In this document: positions 25,367 through 41,001 of the stretch, in pieces
Layout of the letters: each line of letters begins with the position of its first letter
Position numbering within the stretch: position 1 is the first letter of the stretch
Source: Lineus longissimus
Lineage: Eukaryota > Nemertea > Pilidiophora > Heteronemertea > Lineidae
DNA: 64,000 bases
Assembly: GCF_910592395.1 (NCBI RefSeq)
Contig: NC_088311.1
Span: 25,142,646-25,206,645, forward strand
Direction: 5' to 3'
The notes under the pieces: generated by a model
What the model was told of the DNA's origin: nothing
The model's input: the letters and a program-made list of their open reading frames with translations, nothing else
Databases searched by the model: none
Translations under genes and position numbers: made by a program

Positions 25367-25594
25367 GTTCTTGTTCTAAAGACTGATAGTTCTGACCGAG
25401 GATGTTGTGATTACCGGTTTCATGTTCTTGTTCTAAAGACTGATAGTTCTGACCGAGGATGTTGTGATTAACGGTTTCGTGTTCTTGTTCTAAAGACTGA
25501 TAGTTCTGACCGAGGATGTTGTGATTAACGGTTTCGTGTTCTTGTTCTAAAGACTGATAGTTCTGACCGAGGATGTTGTGATTACCGGTTTATC
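25367..25594. repeat. 57-bp tandem repeat, 4 copies
   Basis: Units start at 25,367, 25,424, 25,481 and 25,538. Each reads GTTCTTGTTCTAAAGACTGA, then TAGTTCTGACCGAGGATGTT and GTGATTA-CGGTTTC-T. Copies differ at only two or three positions, so the array is young. A frame runs through part of it, but 57 is a multiple of three, so this is expected from the repeat alone. Confidence 0.9.
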
Positions 25595-28500
25595 TGTTAA
25601 CCAGCCTCTCTCATCTCATTCACTGTGTCTGTGGTCAGCTCAACATGGCAACTAAAGACTTTACCCTTGCACGATGGTCTGGTAGTCGGGGATGTTACTG
25701 GAGTGCAGCCGGAGCTGGTGATTCAAGAGATCTTTGAATAGGGCTATCTGTATTTGACACTAATGTCTCTGCCATTCAGTTCCATTCCTTTAGACGATTT
25801 CAGGACAGTAGCAACCTTCATTTTCAGTGCGACAGGTCACCTTGTGCTTTGCTGGAGCAGGATGTTCAATTATTTTCATGTAAGGTACCTCATGGACCAG
25901 ACTAAACGTCTGCCAATGGTCAACCTATCTTGTCATAACGATTGCCTACATTTCCGGTGAAAGCTCATGGAGTAGACTCACCCGATTACCATACTTGTTG
26001 TGGCCAGATGTTGGTAATTTGGTCAACCATCACCAGCAGACCAGGATGGTCAGCGTCAGCACTATAATATTCCATATGACATCAGCTGTGTTCAGCCAGG
26101 CAGCTTTATCTCTTGTCCCCAACTTCACGGGGTTGGAATCTGAATACTGTACAGCTCCTTTTGCAGAGTTTGCTCATCAAGTTGGTTGGTGTCAAAACTC
26201 ATTCTCTCCTATCCAATGTGCAAGGAGAGATGATGTTCTCGATGTGTAACTCAATATTGGATTGGGTGTCGGATTGTTCGAGAGTGACAGGCAATAATAA
26301 TAACAGAGTTTCTCCTTTGCATTAGCTATTACCTGTTATGAGTAAGCATAACGCCAAATAGACACAGTAACTGCCTTCTGTAAAGGAACATGAAACCAAT
26401 TCTCAATTAAAGCCACCTGCTATGAACCTGGCTGTTCTTCCCGCTGTTTTTGCCCGAGAGATCTGAAACCCTAGATGAATAATGGCTTGTGGGTGGTAAT
26501 AAAAATCGGTAATTCCCATCTGTACATTTCATAGAAAATGCACTCCTATTACCCCCCATCACCCACTACCTACTGAGTCATGCTCTACGATATAAATGTC
26601 ATCCCCATGGAACCGAGAGCTAAAACACAGCTTAAACATTGACCTACATGATGGCTGGTTACAAGCAACCATAAAACATTGAAACTGTTAGAATAATGTT
26701 CTTGTGATCAACATTGCATGCAACAAAGTTAGCTCATCTGCGGTGATCATCTCAGATGCCTGCAACAAGAATTGGCCATGCCACTTGCATCAATATTAAA
26801 CCCAAGCCGGTTTTCACAGACGAGAGATCTTTTTGTCACAATCGCAGGTCAAACATCGCTCGTCTGTGTGGCACTTACAGGTTATGCTGTCAAAACAGAA
26901 TGATATATGAAGAACAACATGGATGTACATTCGATTTAACCTTGAAGACACTGCAAGCGGCTTGTAACGCTAATGACATCATTGCTGCAGAAACAAAATT
27001 TAAACTGATCTCTTGCAATAGCACTTACATGTATATTCTGATTTAGTGCAAAATTTCTCGGCCCAAACTAAGAAGATCCCCCCCCCCACACACACACACA
27101 CATCCCACCCACACCCCGTGTTGACGACCGTGAGGTGCTGGTTAAATAACATAAAACGCTTACTTCTTTTTGTGATAAATGAACAGTATCAGACCCATTG
27201 ATAATCCATATCATGACCATACTGCACAATATAAGCTCAACCAGCCACCACCCAACTGGTTGATATATCATCTAATCATCTCATGTAATTATATAGATAC
27301 ACTTGTTATTCATCTTTGCGAAAGTTTGATCGATATATGGCGGTGATGTTTCGCGAGCAAGTTTTTGTTTCAAAACGTTTTTCAGTCATATCTAGAAACT
27401 ACATGTACTTAACTGAATGTTTTTATCTGTGAGCCTACTGAACTTTTAGATATTGGAAATGTCAACAGTAGCATTAGATTTCTTCTTCTTCTTCATCTCA
27501 GTTCTACAATCTAGGCTCCGACATTTATATTTTGTCAGGCAATGTTATTTTGAATCATATACGACAACTGACAAGTCTCATCACCCCGCCACATGGAAAA
27601 GCTCACAGCAAAAACTCACATCATTAAGTTATGATTACTAGAGTTAGCTTTGATGAAACATATCTTAAAGACGCCTCGCCATCAACATGATTCGAATTTT
27701 GATGTTTTCAATTGATACCGGTAACTTAGCATCGAAGTGCACACCTACGAAGCCTGAATTTGTACCGGTAACTTAGCATCGAAGTGCACACCTACGAAGC
27801 CTGAATTTGTACCGTAGAGCATCAATATCCCAAGAGACAATTTCGCAAATGACAAAGAGCATGAAGTTAATTTGAAATAAGTCACTGGAATTTCTCATCG
27901 CATGCAACATCCGATACTGTAACAGCCGTTTATTCTATACGAATGCTCATGGGAAATAAAAGATTGATTGAGCCAGGAACACCCTTTGCCGTGGAATGGA
28001 GCACTGGAAGCATGAGAGGCAGATGAGAAGACAATTGTGAAGTATATCTTGGAAAGTAAATATTCAACACTGCGACTGCACTGTTTACTCTTTCAACGTT
28101 GGCCGACTCAAAGATTGAGGAAGCACGCCTGGCTTGTCACAGAACTGAAAACGGATGGCAAAAGCTAGTGATAAGGTACATTCTCAACACTGCGACCCAA
28201 CTTCTGGAATTCAATGTACATATTCTATGTAAGTATTGTTACATGACGTGGCAGACGCAAGGATTGGTTAGGCCAACTCCTTTCATCAAGATACACTAAC
28301 AGACATTCTGAAGCAGCAGAATGTTTTTATGTTACAGCCACAGTTATGATGTAGTAGCAGCGAACTAGAAAGAAAAAACTGCTGGTTGGGCAAACAGATT
28401 GAAAAAATATCTTTACGGCAGACTCTCTGAAATGATCAGGACCTAGCCTCCACTGCGTCCCGTCACATGACCTCCTCTTGACAAATGCGGGCAACATCAT

Positions 28501-30046
28501 ATGGGATATGTTGACATTCCTATATACTTGAGTTTCGATATTACTTGTGAATATATGTGGAAATGTTATTGAGTCCCACAGCAAATGTAATAACCAACGC
28601 ATTGATTTTCCTCCTCAAGTTGGTGCGCATTAAATATGTATGAAGAATCAGCTCCCTATTAAGTCAAAAGCAGAGGAACTCTATGGTGCAAAAAGTGCTG
28701 CAGTTAAGGTGAAGCATGAATCATCTTGATTTCATATTCATTTAGAGGTATGAAGAAAGCAGCCGAAGTCAACGCTCATAGCTGACGTCAGATGAATATG
28801 CTGCTGAAATCACTTTCGTTATTTGCATAGTTCTAAATTTGTGCAGGTATTACGGTTGCAAACATGAAATTTCAAAGGGACTTTTAGTTGGTAAAATGAC
28901 ATTTCGGGACTGTCATTGCCAGATGTGATTTCGGAGACAAACACGATCTCAAAGCTCGTGAATATTTCAACTCTGCCTTAATCATTAGATTTCATGGCAG
29001 CGGAAACGAAAGTGTGTCTACCTAAAAGTGAAGACAAGCAACTTTGCCAACTTTGGATTCCTAATCTTTTACAAGACCCTAGTCGCTTGTTTGAGAACAG
29101 GACAAGAACATGGAGAGGCGGTGAACAACTATAATAGTTGTCGATCTAATCTGAATGAATTGGTGAATTCATTTTGCAGCTCACACCGTTTGATCTAAAT
29201 GCATAGGTGAATTAATTAAGCAGCTCACTCTGGCTGATCTGAATGAATTGTTGAATTAATTTTGCAAGATGTTTTAAAGAGTCGCTCATCACCAAATGGG
29301 ATCAACCTGGAAGGCAGATGAAACAGCGAAAGCAACAAATAAATTACCGGTATATGGAACATCAATAAAACAATGGATGCTCTCACCGTGTATTGCTGCT
29401 CGCAGCATGCAGCATGAAATTAACAATATTGTCAACATAAACCAACAGCACCAGCGGCTGCTAAGCGATGCCGCAATGTCGCATGGCTACAATGCTTCGT
29501 CACGCCAGCAAAGTTACAATATATGTTGTCAAAGTACATAGCACAATGCTGTGTAGGTAGAAGCTGGGAGATTTTTGTGCGATAGACAATGATGGATTGA
29601 TCAAATACTCCTACATGGACTCGATCAAGCTGCCAATGCTTTGTTTCCATCGTTCAGAGTTTGTTTTTGCTTGAATAAATAGTCACAAATAGTAACGACT
29701 GCCTATCACCTTTCTAAAGCAACGAAGCGAACAATAAAAACTGACAATTACAAATCATCTCAGAGTTTCATTATTTTTGCACAGTTTTCGTTCAAACAAT
29801 TTATCTAAAAATATATGTTACAAAGTATCAAAACAGCACCTTTTCTGCCACACTCATTGTGGGGATCAGGCCCTTGGGGAGAAAGGAGAAGTTGAAGTGC
29901 TCACAGATAAACCCAGAACATGGCGCGTTTTGTCTGAGCTGGCCTAAGGTCGAACCTCAGTCTAATAGATGGCAGGCAGTGGTCTTAACCATCGTCAGCC
30001 ACAGCCGCCTTGCAAGTAGATAACGAAACGTTGCATACACTCGCAA
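25595..30046. other. No gene supported; small repeats
   Basis: Contains a C-run plus CA dinucleotide tract at about 27,078-27,105, a two-copy 47-bp tandem duplication at about 27,717-27,812 (CGGTAACTTAGCATCGAAGT), and a degenerate ~52-bp tandem with TGATCT-AATG and GTGAATTAATT-GCAG landmarks at about 29,135-29,265. No exon with a recognisable product was found. Confidence 0.4.
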
Positions 30047-30457
30047 GAGGCTCTTTCCTACTTTTTAACGGTTTCTCTTACTTTTTCCTGATTTATCCGA
30101 CAAAAATGCCGACATTGTCCGACTCATCCCTGAAAGATTGGATTTCTAAAAACAGCCTGTGAAAAAAAGGACAGTAAAGATCAGAGGCGTATGATGAATG
30201 GGGTTAATGAGTTGTGAGCCAAACTCCGCGTGTGAATACTGATTAGCTCATTAAACTATAGGTCACTCAGAGTGTTAGGTTCACACCTCATTAACCCTAT
30301 TCAACAAAGGGTTTTGATCTTCAATGCCCTATTTTGGGAGGCCCTGGTATTTTTCACAGGTTTTCTAGAAATCCGACCTTTCAGGAAAAGTCGGACTTTT
30401 GTCGGATAAATCAGAAAACGGTTAGAGAAACCGCTAAGAAGTCGGAAAAAACCTCCC
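30047..30457. mobile_element. Palindromic MITE, copy 4 (full length)
   Basis: Same family and near-complete palindrome as at 20.8 kb. The left arm has GAGGCTCTTTCCTACTTTTT and GTATGATGAATGGGGTTAAT. The right arm has CACACCTCATTAACCC, CCTGGTATTTTTCACAGG and AACCGCTAAGAAGTCGG. It is diverged from copy 3 by scattered substitutions. Confidence 0.8.
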
Positions 30458-33010
30458 ACTAATGATAAAATGGATACCATTGAGTTGTACTATGTGTCAT
30501 ACTGAATCTCACAAATATATACTTTACAAAAACAAACCCACTGATTAGAGTATAACTTTCATGATGGTCAATCGGCAAGATAATTGACCGTGCAATTAAC
30601 TGTGTATCCAAGGTGGCATTATGGAATAAGTAGCCATGACCTTAAACAGCTACCCCTCTATGCTGAGCCAATTCCAATGAATGGACATGCACTTACAAAC
30701 AAATATGAACCACAGGATTAGGTCATAAAAAGGACAATTGTTCTTAGTGCTTTTTGAGATAATGCCAAGCTAGCACTAAAGTATAGTTTAGAGTGTTCCA
30801 GTGAAGAGGCCGCTGTAAATATACACCCGAAAGTGAGCACAGAAAAGTGGCTAAAATATCTGTGTTCTCAACACAAAATATGTTAACTTCATGAATGCTA
30901 GCCAAGCATATCCAGAGAACCCTCATTTAACCTTATGACTGTGGCATCTGTGTTGTCTTGCACTGGTGGTCGTGAAAGATCAGGTTTGTAACCCGTACTT
31001 CCTTTGCATACATCTCGGAAACCTTGAGCGTAAACCTTGTAACGCTCGATAGTATAGGGTGGCATAGCGTCAAGCCTTCTCCTTCACAGGAACTGCTAAC
31101 TCTGATGCATATAGCAATTCTTTCACAACTTATGTGACTGCCAGCATCATCTAAATCAAGTAAGGACAGCAATCACATACAAGAATTAAAGTGTTAATAC
31201 AAGGTGTGGCATAATTGTCATTTGATGAAAAATGTGTCTCATCCAATTATTAGAATCGCCGTCTCAACTCTTGAAGACACATGGGTAATGAGACGAGGGA
31301 GATGAAGGCACATCTATATCTCCTTTACCGACGAGCCAATGACTGTGCTCATTTGAATTTCAGATGTCTTCAACGATGTGACGAGCGTGATGAAACGGCA
31401 AAGTCGAGCGTTTCCAAGGACAGGCGGTCATCTACTTAAAAGTACAGGTTAAGGCATTTCATTATGAGAGGAAATATCGCTTATCAAAAATTGATTAAAC
31501 ACCATCACTTCCTGTCACCATAGCCATTTTACTCTGGACTGCATCAATCTTACATTATTACTGCTTTTTATCAATTCAGACGATTTCCGCGTCCCACCGG
31601 GAGCAAAAGACCTGTGACGTCAGCATCAATATCTCATGGAGGGAAAAAGAGGATAAGCCGCAAGCTGTGTTATTGGAAAATGAGAATTCTGGACAAGCGA
31701 CCCGCTGCGATATTCGAATCTTCAACAGCAATAAGATAACCAAAATATCCTTGGCCAAAATCAACATTTGGAAACCTGTCCCTTTAGCAGGAATTTCATG
31801 AATGTAACTAGTGTATCATTTTGTTCATTATCATTCCGTTCGATGGCCCTTTTATCAGGGGCATTTTCTCTGAAGTCGTCCTTAATGAGGTGGAGCTCAG
31901 GATCAACTTCATAAAACTGCTGTACAAACAATTATGAGCAAGTTTCCCTAATAACACGAGTTGATAAAGACTAAGTATGGAAGTGTGGAAGTCTTTAAAC
32001 CTCATCAAGACCTTCAAGTACCAAAAACAGATACTTTAAGAACGAAATGCCTGTCAAAGGATTCAACGGGTATGAGAACCCGATACAGCTGAGTCAGTAA
32101 TTAGCTAATTAAACCATGAGAGGATGGATGTAAACATTGCTAGTTGATCAACATCGTTCTATGCGAATGGCCGTGATTGCACTGTACATTAGACAGGTCC
32201 CGAGTTGATGGGAAAATTGGTCAATATAGTAATGGAATAATACATATACAAGATATAGTTATTCCAGTCGTTATGGCATATTTGTACTCTCTTCTGGTAC
32301 ACTGATTGCCGTTAGTTTTGCACGTCCCAACTTAAATGTAGCAAAATCATTTAAGGGTAAGACATTATCTGAGAACGAGCTTTTTACAGATGCCATTAAC
32401 TATTTATCAAGAAGATGGAATAGAATAAAATGATACACAACATGGACACAAAGCAAACGTCACATGGTAGCAAAGCATACCAGATTTGACGGAATCAATA
32501 TTGTAGCTAAAATGACTGATGCCGTGGCCCGTTTATTTGCAATGATATCTAAAAGTCCTCAAACCCAACTTCATTAACAATCCAACTTCCAACTTTATTA
32601 TTATAAAAATTTCAGCAATCAAGGTCTCAATAGTGATCAAGGCCATAGGCATTTAAGATTAAAAGTTATAAGAGACGTTTTTTCAGTGAAGCTCCAAACC
32701 CAATTCGTGACCTCATCTGGATTGCTTATTCAACTATGTCTACAACCAATTGGCCATCAACCTGCTTTTATCTCCAACTTTTGCGCTTCCCCGCTATAAC
32801 TTTCACAATCATTTCAAAAGATTTTGTCCACAACAATCAAGCTATTATCAAGTGGTAAAAATTTGCTTTGAAATAATTACTTGAATGAACCAAAATGATA
32901 CTGAACTGGTAGGGTTAACCCATTATCAAATGTTAACACTCCAACATCTCGTCAAACAACTTTCATGTCATTATGGCGGGGGTGGCCAAACTTTGAAAGA
33001 AGTCACTTAC
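30458..33010. other. Probable first intron of the ferlin gene
   Basis: This lies directly 3' (on the minus strand) of the otoferlin-like exon's splice donor, so it should be intron. Open stretches exist at about 31,580-31,800 (+) and 31,745-31,905 (-), but neither matches the expected second ferlin exon, and I do not call them. Confidence 0.45.
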
Positions 33011-33089
33011 CTCTGAAGGAAACCTTAGCCAGACGATCTGCTTTCCCGCGAAGATTTTCCGCATACTTGAGTTGTAACACTAACGCCAT
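33011..33089 (-). CDS. OTOF: Otoferlin-like ferlin, first coding exon
   Basis: ATG at 33,089 opens a 26-residue exon ending in phase 1 at a GTAAGT donor (33,010). The peptide (MALVLQLKYAENLRGKADRL, then AKVSFR) matches the start of the first C2 domain of otoferlin, where LRGxxDRIAKVTFRG is characteristic. Dysferlin and myoferlin begin differently. Ferlins are multi-C2, tail-anchored proteins that bind calcium and phospholipid in vesicle fusion; otoferlin acts at hair-cell ribbon synapses in vertebrates. An AG acceptor (TTTTCGCAG) two bases before the ATG suggests a separate 5' UTR exon. All later exons should lie to the left; none was recognised in the 33 kb available, so intron 1 is very long or the next exon was missed. 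Confidence 0.7.
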
Positions 33090-34056
33090 TGCTGCGAAAA
33101 GTAAGAAAACACGGCCGACATTAACTCCACTCGTTTAGAATTGACTTTAGCTGGCGACTTTCATGGCGGAACTATAGTCGTTCCAGCAATATGAAAATTA
33201 GTAAGCTCTTCCACGAATAGAACACCCTCGATCTATTCCCTGTCTGTTGCGCCGACGTCACTTCTCGCAGACCCAATCCCAATAGGACAATTTTCAGTTT
33301 TAGTGCCATTCATAATGTAACAGCAGCACCAGATCAATACTGTTGGTTTCCACGGCAACACCCTGTGTCTCCCGAAATTTCGTCAGAGCACTATCTCGGA
33401 GTTTCCACCAATGGTATGTGGGTGCTGGCAACCTTACAGCATACAAATTATTGAGAGGCGCAATGCGGGTAGTTCACCAGACACGGACCCATATAGCCAG
33501 CAAATTGCCAGTTATATCCGCAATTAACCTATTATCATAACGATGTTCAAATCTGAGTGTTGCATTGATCAGAGGTTTTCTGTCAGCATGGTAACTTCAA
33601 TGTTACCACCAGTATGTCAACACTGACAACACTGACAACACTACAGTATGTCAACACTGACAAAATAAATCGGAATTGTATAAAGTTTCGAATATAAAGG
33701 CGTGATCGATGGGATAAATGGCAACCTCATCCAAGGCTTGTGTCTTTATTGTTTGAAATGAGCCTACTAGGTTGTGAAACGCAGACGCGGATCCAAGAGG
33801 TGCCCCAGACGCATCCCCTCCTCCCCCAATTCATGGAAAATCTTGATAGTGATCGCGTTCAGATGCCTGATCTTGCTTCTCTATGCATGACATATCCATG
33901 AAAAATCAACAATCTAGCCAAATCGTTTGCCTCTACTACTGAAAAGTTTGCTACCAACCACAATTAGGTGTTTCAGTGGCTTTGATTGATATTTATTACC
34001 AAATAATTACACAATAAATGCTTTGGTGTTTCTTCCTGCACAAGTGGGTCTCTCAG
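33090..34056. other. Intergenic region between ferlin and FDX2
   Basis: It separates the start of the minus-strand ferlin from the + strand FDX2 exons and should contain FDX2's promoter and first exon. A possible + strand exon ends at a GTATGT donor at 33,418. One of its frames is arginine-rich and lacks acidic residues, like a mitochondrial presequence, but it has no ATG, and its phase does not fit the next FDX2 exon. A small GTATGTCAACACTGACAA repeat lies at about 33,610-33,663. Confidence 0.4.
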
Positions 34057-36486
<2,430 letters not shown>

Positions 36487-36601
36487 TGCTGTAGCTTATT
36501 TAAGGACTTGAATGTTGTACTGTGCTACTGTTGGTGAAGATGGCGATATCAACATATTTGGACTCTCAATGAGATAAGCTAGTCTGAATTGAATTGATTG
36601 A

Positions 36602-36607
36602 ATTAAA
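36602..36607 (+). terminator. Possible FDX2 polyadenylation signal
   Basis: ATTAAA lies about 115 bases after the FDX2 stop codon. Another candidate, AATAAA, lies at about 37,114. Neither is confirmed. Confidence 0.35.
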
Positions 36608-37045
36608 TCATTTGATTTTTATGAGTGTGTTCCGACTTGTTCTGAATGCCAAGTTACTAATGTGCTCAGACATGGCTGTTGGGAGTGTTGTTGCAGCATA
36701 GTTGCAACATGCAAAGGTATGCCAGTATTCCATGTTACCTTGGGTGTGCACATTTTGAGAACTTCTCTGGAAGTGACCATGTATACAACCAAGAATGAAG
36801 GAAAACCCTTTGAAAATTGAAGCATGATCTGTGTGTCTTGCATTCATATTGGAGGAGGGATGACACTTGCAGAACTGGGACTGTTAAAACACCTCGCATA
36901 TCAAATGGTTCCAGAGCCTTTGACCTGTCTTTCTTTCAACGCATTTCTTCAAACTTCAGGTAGTTCATGTTAATATGGAGGTTTCTGTGGTTGTAATCAG
37001 TCCTTATTCTTGAAATACTAAACTCGGCTGATAATTTCAAATGTA

Positions 37046-37051
37046 CTTTAT
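37046..37051 (-). terminator. Possible UBE2U polyadenylation signal
   Basis: TTTATT on the + strand reads AATAAA on the minus strand, about 450 bases beyond the UBE2U stop. Confidence 0.4.
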
Positions 37052-37496
37052 TGTAACAAAAACTACAGATAGAAACCGTGATATGTACAGATCTGCTGTA
37101 AATAACTATTTACAAAATAAATTTGTTTAAAACATATACCTGATTTGTTTAACTCCTTCTGGTCAGTTAGTTCTTTGCATTTACCACGGACTCTGTAATG
37201 AAGAGACACAAATGGATCCATGATATGAATGTCCAGGCTGGATCTACGTAACGAATTCCTGGGCCTTGTGGAACCAAGACTCCATTCCGAGTGCATGCAT
37301 CCTGCCCCAACACATCCAAAACACCTTGACAAGTACATTTGTAGTAGTACTCGCAAGATGGTGCAGAGGGCAATGCAACCTCAAGTCTTCTGTGTCACGA
37401 TGCATTAATATTTCAGGTTCCAGTATTGAAGAGAAGTCAAGTTAGGTGGGGATAAGGGTGCTCTCATGCAGGGATGCAAGTTCTCTTTAACATTGA

Positions 37497-40400
37497 TCAC
37501 AAGGTGTCCTCGTCAAGTTTAGCAGTCCAAGCAACAAGTTCATCCACTTCCTTATCAAATGGCAAGTCTGTTTTCTCCCGTTGGAGATTCAGCACGTTTT
37601 GATGTTCCTCGGTGTTCTGAGCATTTGAGACGATGGGTTGTGTACTAGATTCAGAAACACCTGAAAGAGGAACAACATGACATATCAATAATGCATATCC
37701 AAGTCATCTTGTCCCACCTCAAAGGTGTCTACAAAACATTCCAATAAAGAGCCATGTTTTCAGTAGCACTTTGAAAGCTTGGCCTCATGGATGAGCTGTT
37801 GAATGCTGGGACATGTGTTACCTGCAAGCAACTCAAACCTGTCCACTTCAGAAGACAAAATCCTGGTCCCTATTTCCTTGGCCCTATTTTGTGCCCTCAG
37901 TCTCCCGGGTGACATCACTTGACAAACTGGGCCGACAAAGATGAGGATTTATTGAATGGTATCCGACTTACTTGTTGCTCCTCTCTTTGGTAAATAAATC
38001 TTCCTCATTTGGTTGATTTTTGCCAGTTTATCATCTTCATCATTTCGACTTGACTTCATATTGAATTTCCCGTACATCAGAGTATTATGACTGAAGGAAG
38101 AAAAAGTATCAGACAAACTCTATAGCAAACAAGTGAATAGTCAATCGGAACAGAGACTTCCAAACATGGCCACCAGCCAATCACTGTCTGAGAAACTCCC
38201 CATTGATGGTCATTTAGTCACCCAAGGAGTGGCAGTAGTTGGTGGTCAAATATGAAATAGATTCCAAACTCATGTCCACTTCATCCACAAATATTCTATA
38301 AGACATTGGGCCAGTAACTAATGCTGCCTTGCCTCAATGCACCACCCTACGATTCTTCTTATGCACAACAGAACTACCAACTTGATTTTTTCATGGTGTC
38401 AGTGATTATCACAGAATGCATTACTTACTTTATGAATAACAGATCTCAACATTTAAAAACTTCTCACTGAACTTACTCTTCTAGTTGTTTGGACATCTGA
38501 AGCTGGAGATCATCCATTGGTAATGTCATGTGAGTCTTCTGTAACATTGGGTCATCATGGATTGCTTCTATTACTGAAAAACAAAAGGCAACTTTCTCTA
38601 GAAGGTCAAAGTGAAAGAGAAGGGAGGAGGGGTCTTGCATGGCTCCCTGTTAGTTTGTTGAAGGCTGCCACAGTTTTTAGGAACAGCATGTGAGAATGAC
38701 ATTATCAATGTGATCAATGATATCTATGCCAATTACACAGTGCCCTTATGACCATTTGGAGAGAGACATCTGCGTAGACAAGACCATCCACTCTCCACAG
38801 GCACCACCGTCAAGAGAGAAAAAGAGTAAGAAGTTGTCAGACCAAACCTCAGTTCCCTGCCTTATTTCAGTATGTGAACTTGGGTGTCCAGCAACCGCAT
38901 TGAGAAGTTGAGGAAGATTTAGCACTAATAATTTAGTCCGCGAGAGTTGCTGGCCACTTCATGAAGGATTCAGAATCGTTTCCTGGCAAAACTTACATGG
39001 ATTTTTCATGTCAGCTTTCGGAACAGACGTAGCCATCCCTGACCAAGTTAAATGATAATCTTCAAAGGACAATTTGTAAACTTTGGGTGGGACATGAGAC
39101 GTTTTGCTTGACCTGGGTGTCTGCCTCTGCTCAACTGGTTGGAATCTCACTCTGGCTGTGGTGTCAACATGGGGATGCAAGCCAGCTGAAAGGGAAAACA
39201 TCTGTTTGAAGAAACTTTGACCTTTGGCAAAAAATGCAATTAAAAACAAGCTTCTGGGAAGAGCTTTGTCATGATCCATAAACATTCTTGATGTAAAACC
39301 TCTGTCACCATGCTTATCTACTGAGCTACCACACAGTAGACATAACACGACATTCAAGTCCAGTGAAGGTATTTACAAGATTACACAAGTGAAACTTTCC
39401 ACTGACCTTCAATTCTTTGGCTTGCTGACACACAGTCAAGTACCATTTGTTTATAGGCGTGAGGGTTGTTCATGATCATGTCTACAGCATCTGTATTGAC
39501 GGCATTGTTTAGAACAGGGTTGGAAAGCAAATTCTGTAAAAGGAAATCATAAATTGTCAATGTAAACCACTTCGGGTCTCTTCAACACTAGGTGAGTAAC
39601 AAAGGATATACGACACAATGTCACCTCTACGAGAGCAACTGCTAATCCTAAATCAAGCGATTTGGTGAAATCACAACTTATTGGGGGTGCAATTTGAAAA
39701 CTGAGGTCCAGGACTGGTTCTCTATAGAGTACATGAATGTCAAGTTATCACCTTTAAATGGACACTTTTTCAGAAAGTCATTAAAAGTTCTGGCTCTCAT
39801 TTGCAGCCCGACAAGTTAGCTGGTTTCCTCTCTCGCATTTCACCACCTCAACCTTTGAAGCGATTTGAAGTTGTGAATAAAAACAGTGCTCACCTGGACA
39901 GCTAGGAGGATGTACCCTATCTGATAAGAGTCAGTCCACTTGTTAAAATCATCTAAGAACTCAATACATGGCTTTCCTGTAATCATGTCAACTGAAAGAT
40001 AAATGCAGAAAAGTTAGACGAGGAGATGACTGTCACAACTTTTTCTTCTCTTATATTATTCTGCAGTATTTCCTACAGTGGTTATCATTGCAATCACTAT
40101 TTCTCACCAATTATGGCCACCTTAATATCATGGCGGGATGGAACGTCAATGGCCGCTTCCAGATCTCCGAAGCATATACAGCTTGAACTGACCTTGGGTT
40201 TAACTTTGACCTAAAAATATTGATTCCAAAGCTTTGATGACAGAATAATTCTGCACTTACTGTTTGGGTGAAAGGGAATGGTATGGAAACAAACTTGCGG
40301 TGGTCTTAATTTGTAGTTCTCATCAAATTTAATGTAGATTCGAAACACACCTCCTGAAATGAAAGATACATGGTATTATTAGATTTTACACCAAATGTGT

Positions 40401-41001
40401 CTTTACATCAACTCAGAACTAACAGCTATTTTTCCAGTTGGTACAGGGTGAGAACAACTAAATGATACTCATACCTTCCCACAGTGTTCGTTTTAAGCCC
40501 TGTATCTTGGCTGTCCATTCAAAAAGGCTGTCATCTCGTAATGGATGGGCTTCGATCCCCTGAAAGGAAAATAGGGAAGCTGTTATGCACTGACTGAAGA
40601 AGGAATAACAAAAGATCTTTTAAAGTTCTTTCAGTCACATCAGTATTTAAAAGAAATTGATTTCCTAACAACAACACTTGTAATGTAAGAAGTGTATTAT
40701 GCTGCATACACACTGCCATAGTGTCCTTGGTTTTCAAAGCTCATTGATCTTAGAATTCAAACTTTATACAAGAGCCAATGCATCAGTAGGGTTTACTTTC
40801 AGGCTATTTAGAGCTAAGCTATTTGATAAATGTCCTCAAATATGCAAAGCTAATGGGTAATCTTAGAAGCTTGTCCTTGTTTACTCCAAAAGAATGCTGC
40901 AGTGCATGGTCTTATTTGAGCTTAGTCTTACTTACCCAGGGTTTGTCCTCAAGAAAGTCTTCATATTCTTTCTCTATCAATAAATGGGCCCGGGAATACA
41001 T
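37497..41001 (-). CDS. UBE2U: Ubiquitin-conjugating enzyme E2 U
   Basis: Nine coding exons (minus strand order): 41,001-40,936, 40,559-40,475, 40,353-40,261, 39,991-39,894, 39,533-39,407, 39,185-38,997, 38,573-38,477, 38,090-37,972, 37,660-37,497. They total 1,038 bases, 345 residues, all phases consistent. E2 enzymes carry ubiquitin on a cysteine and pass it to substrates with E3 ligases. The UBC fold is visible: HPN at residues 79-81 and the catalytic cysteine at 90 in GKPCIEFLD. It is assigned to UBE2U, not another E2, by the long C-terminal extension: DYHLTWSGMATSVPK and the final ELVAWTAKLDEDTL resemble human UBE2U segments. Its biological role is poorly known. It starts at ATG 41,001; a CATTTCAG acceptor-like site just upstream may mark a 5' UTR intron. 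Confidence 0.9.

Noticed and set aside
25166-25471. 101-residue frame with internal repeats
   Set aside because: It runs into the 57-bp tandem array; the repeated peptide follows from the period being divisible by three.
31578-31905. Candidate second exon of the otoferlin-like gene
   Set aside because: Open frames exist on both strands, but neither resembles the ferlin C2A sequence that should follow, and the splice signals are weak.
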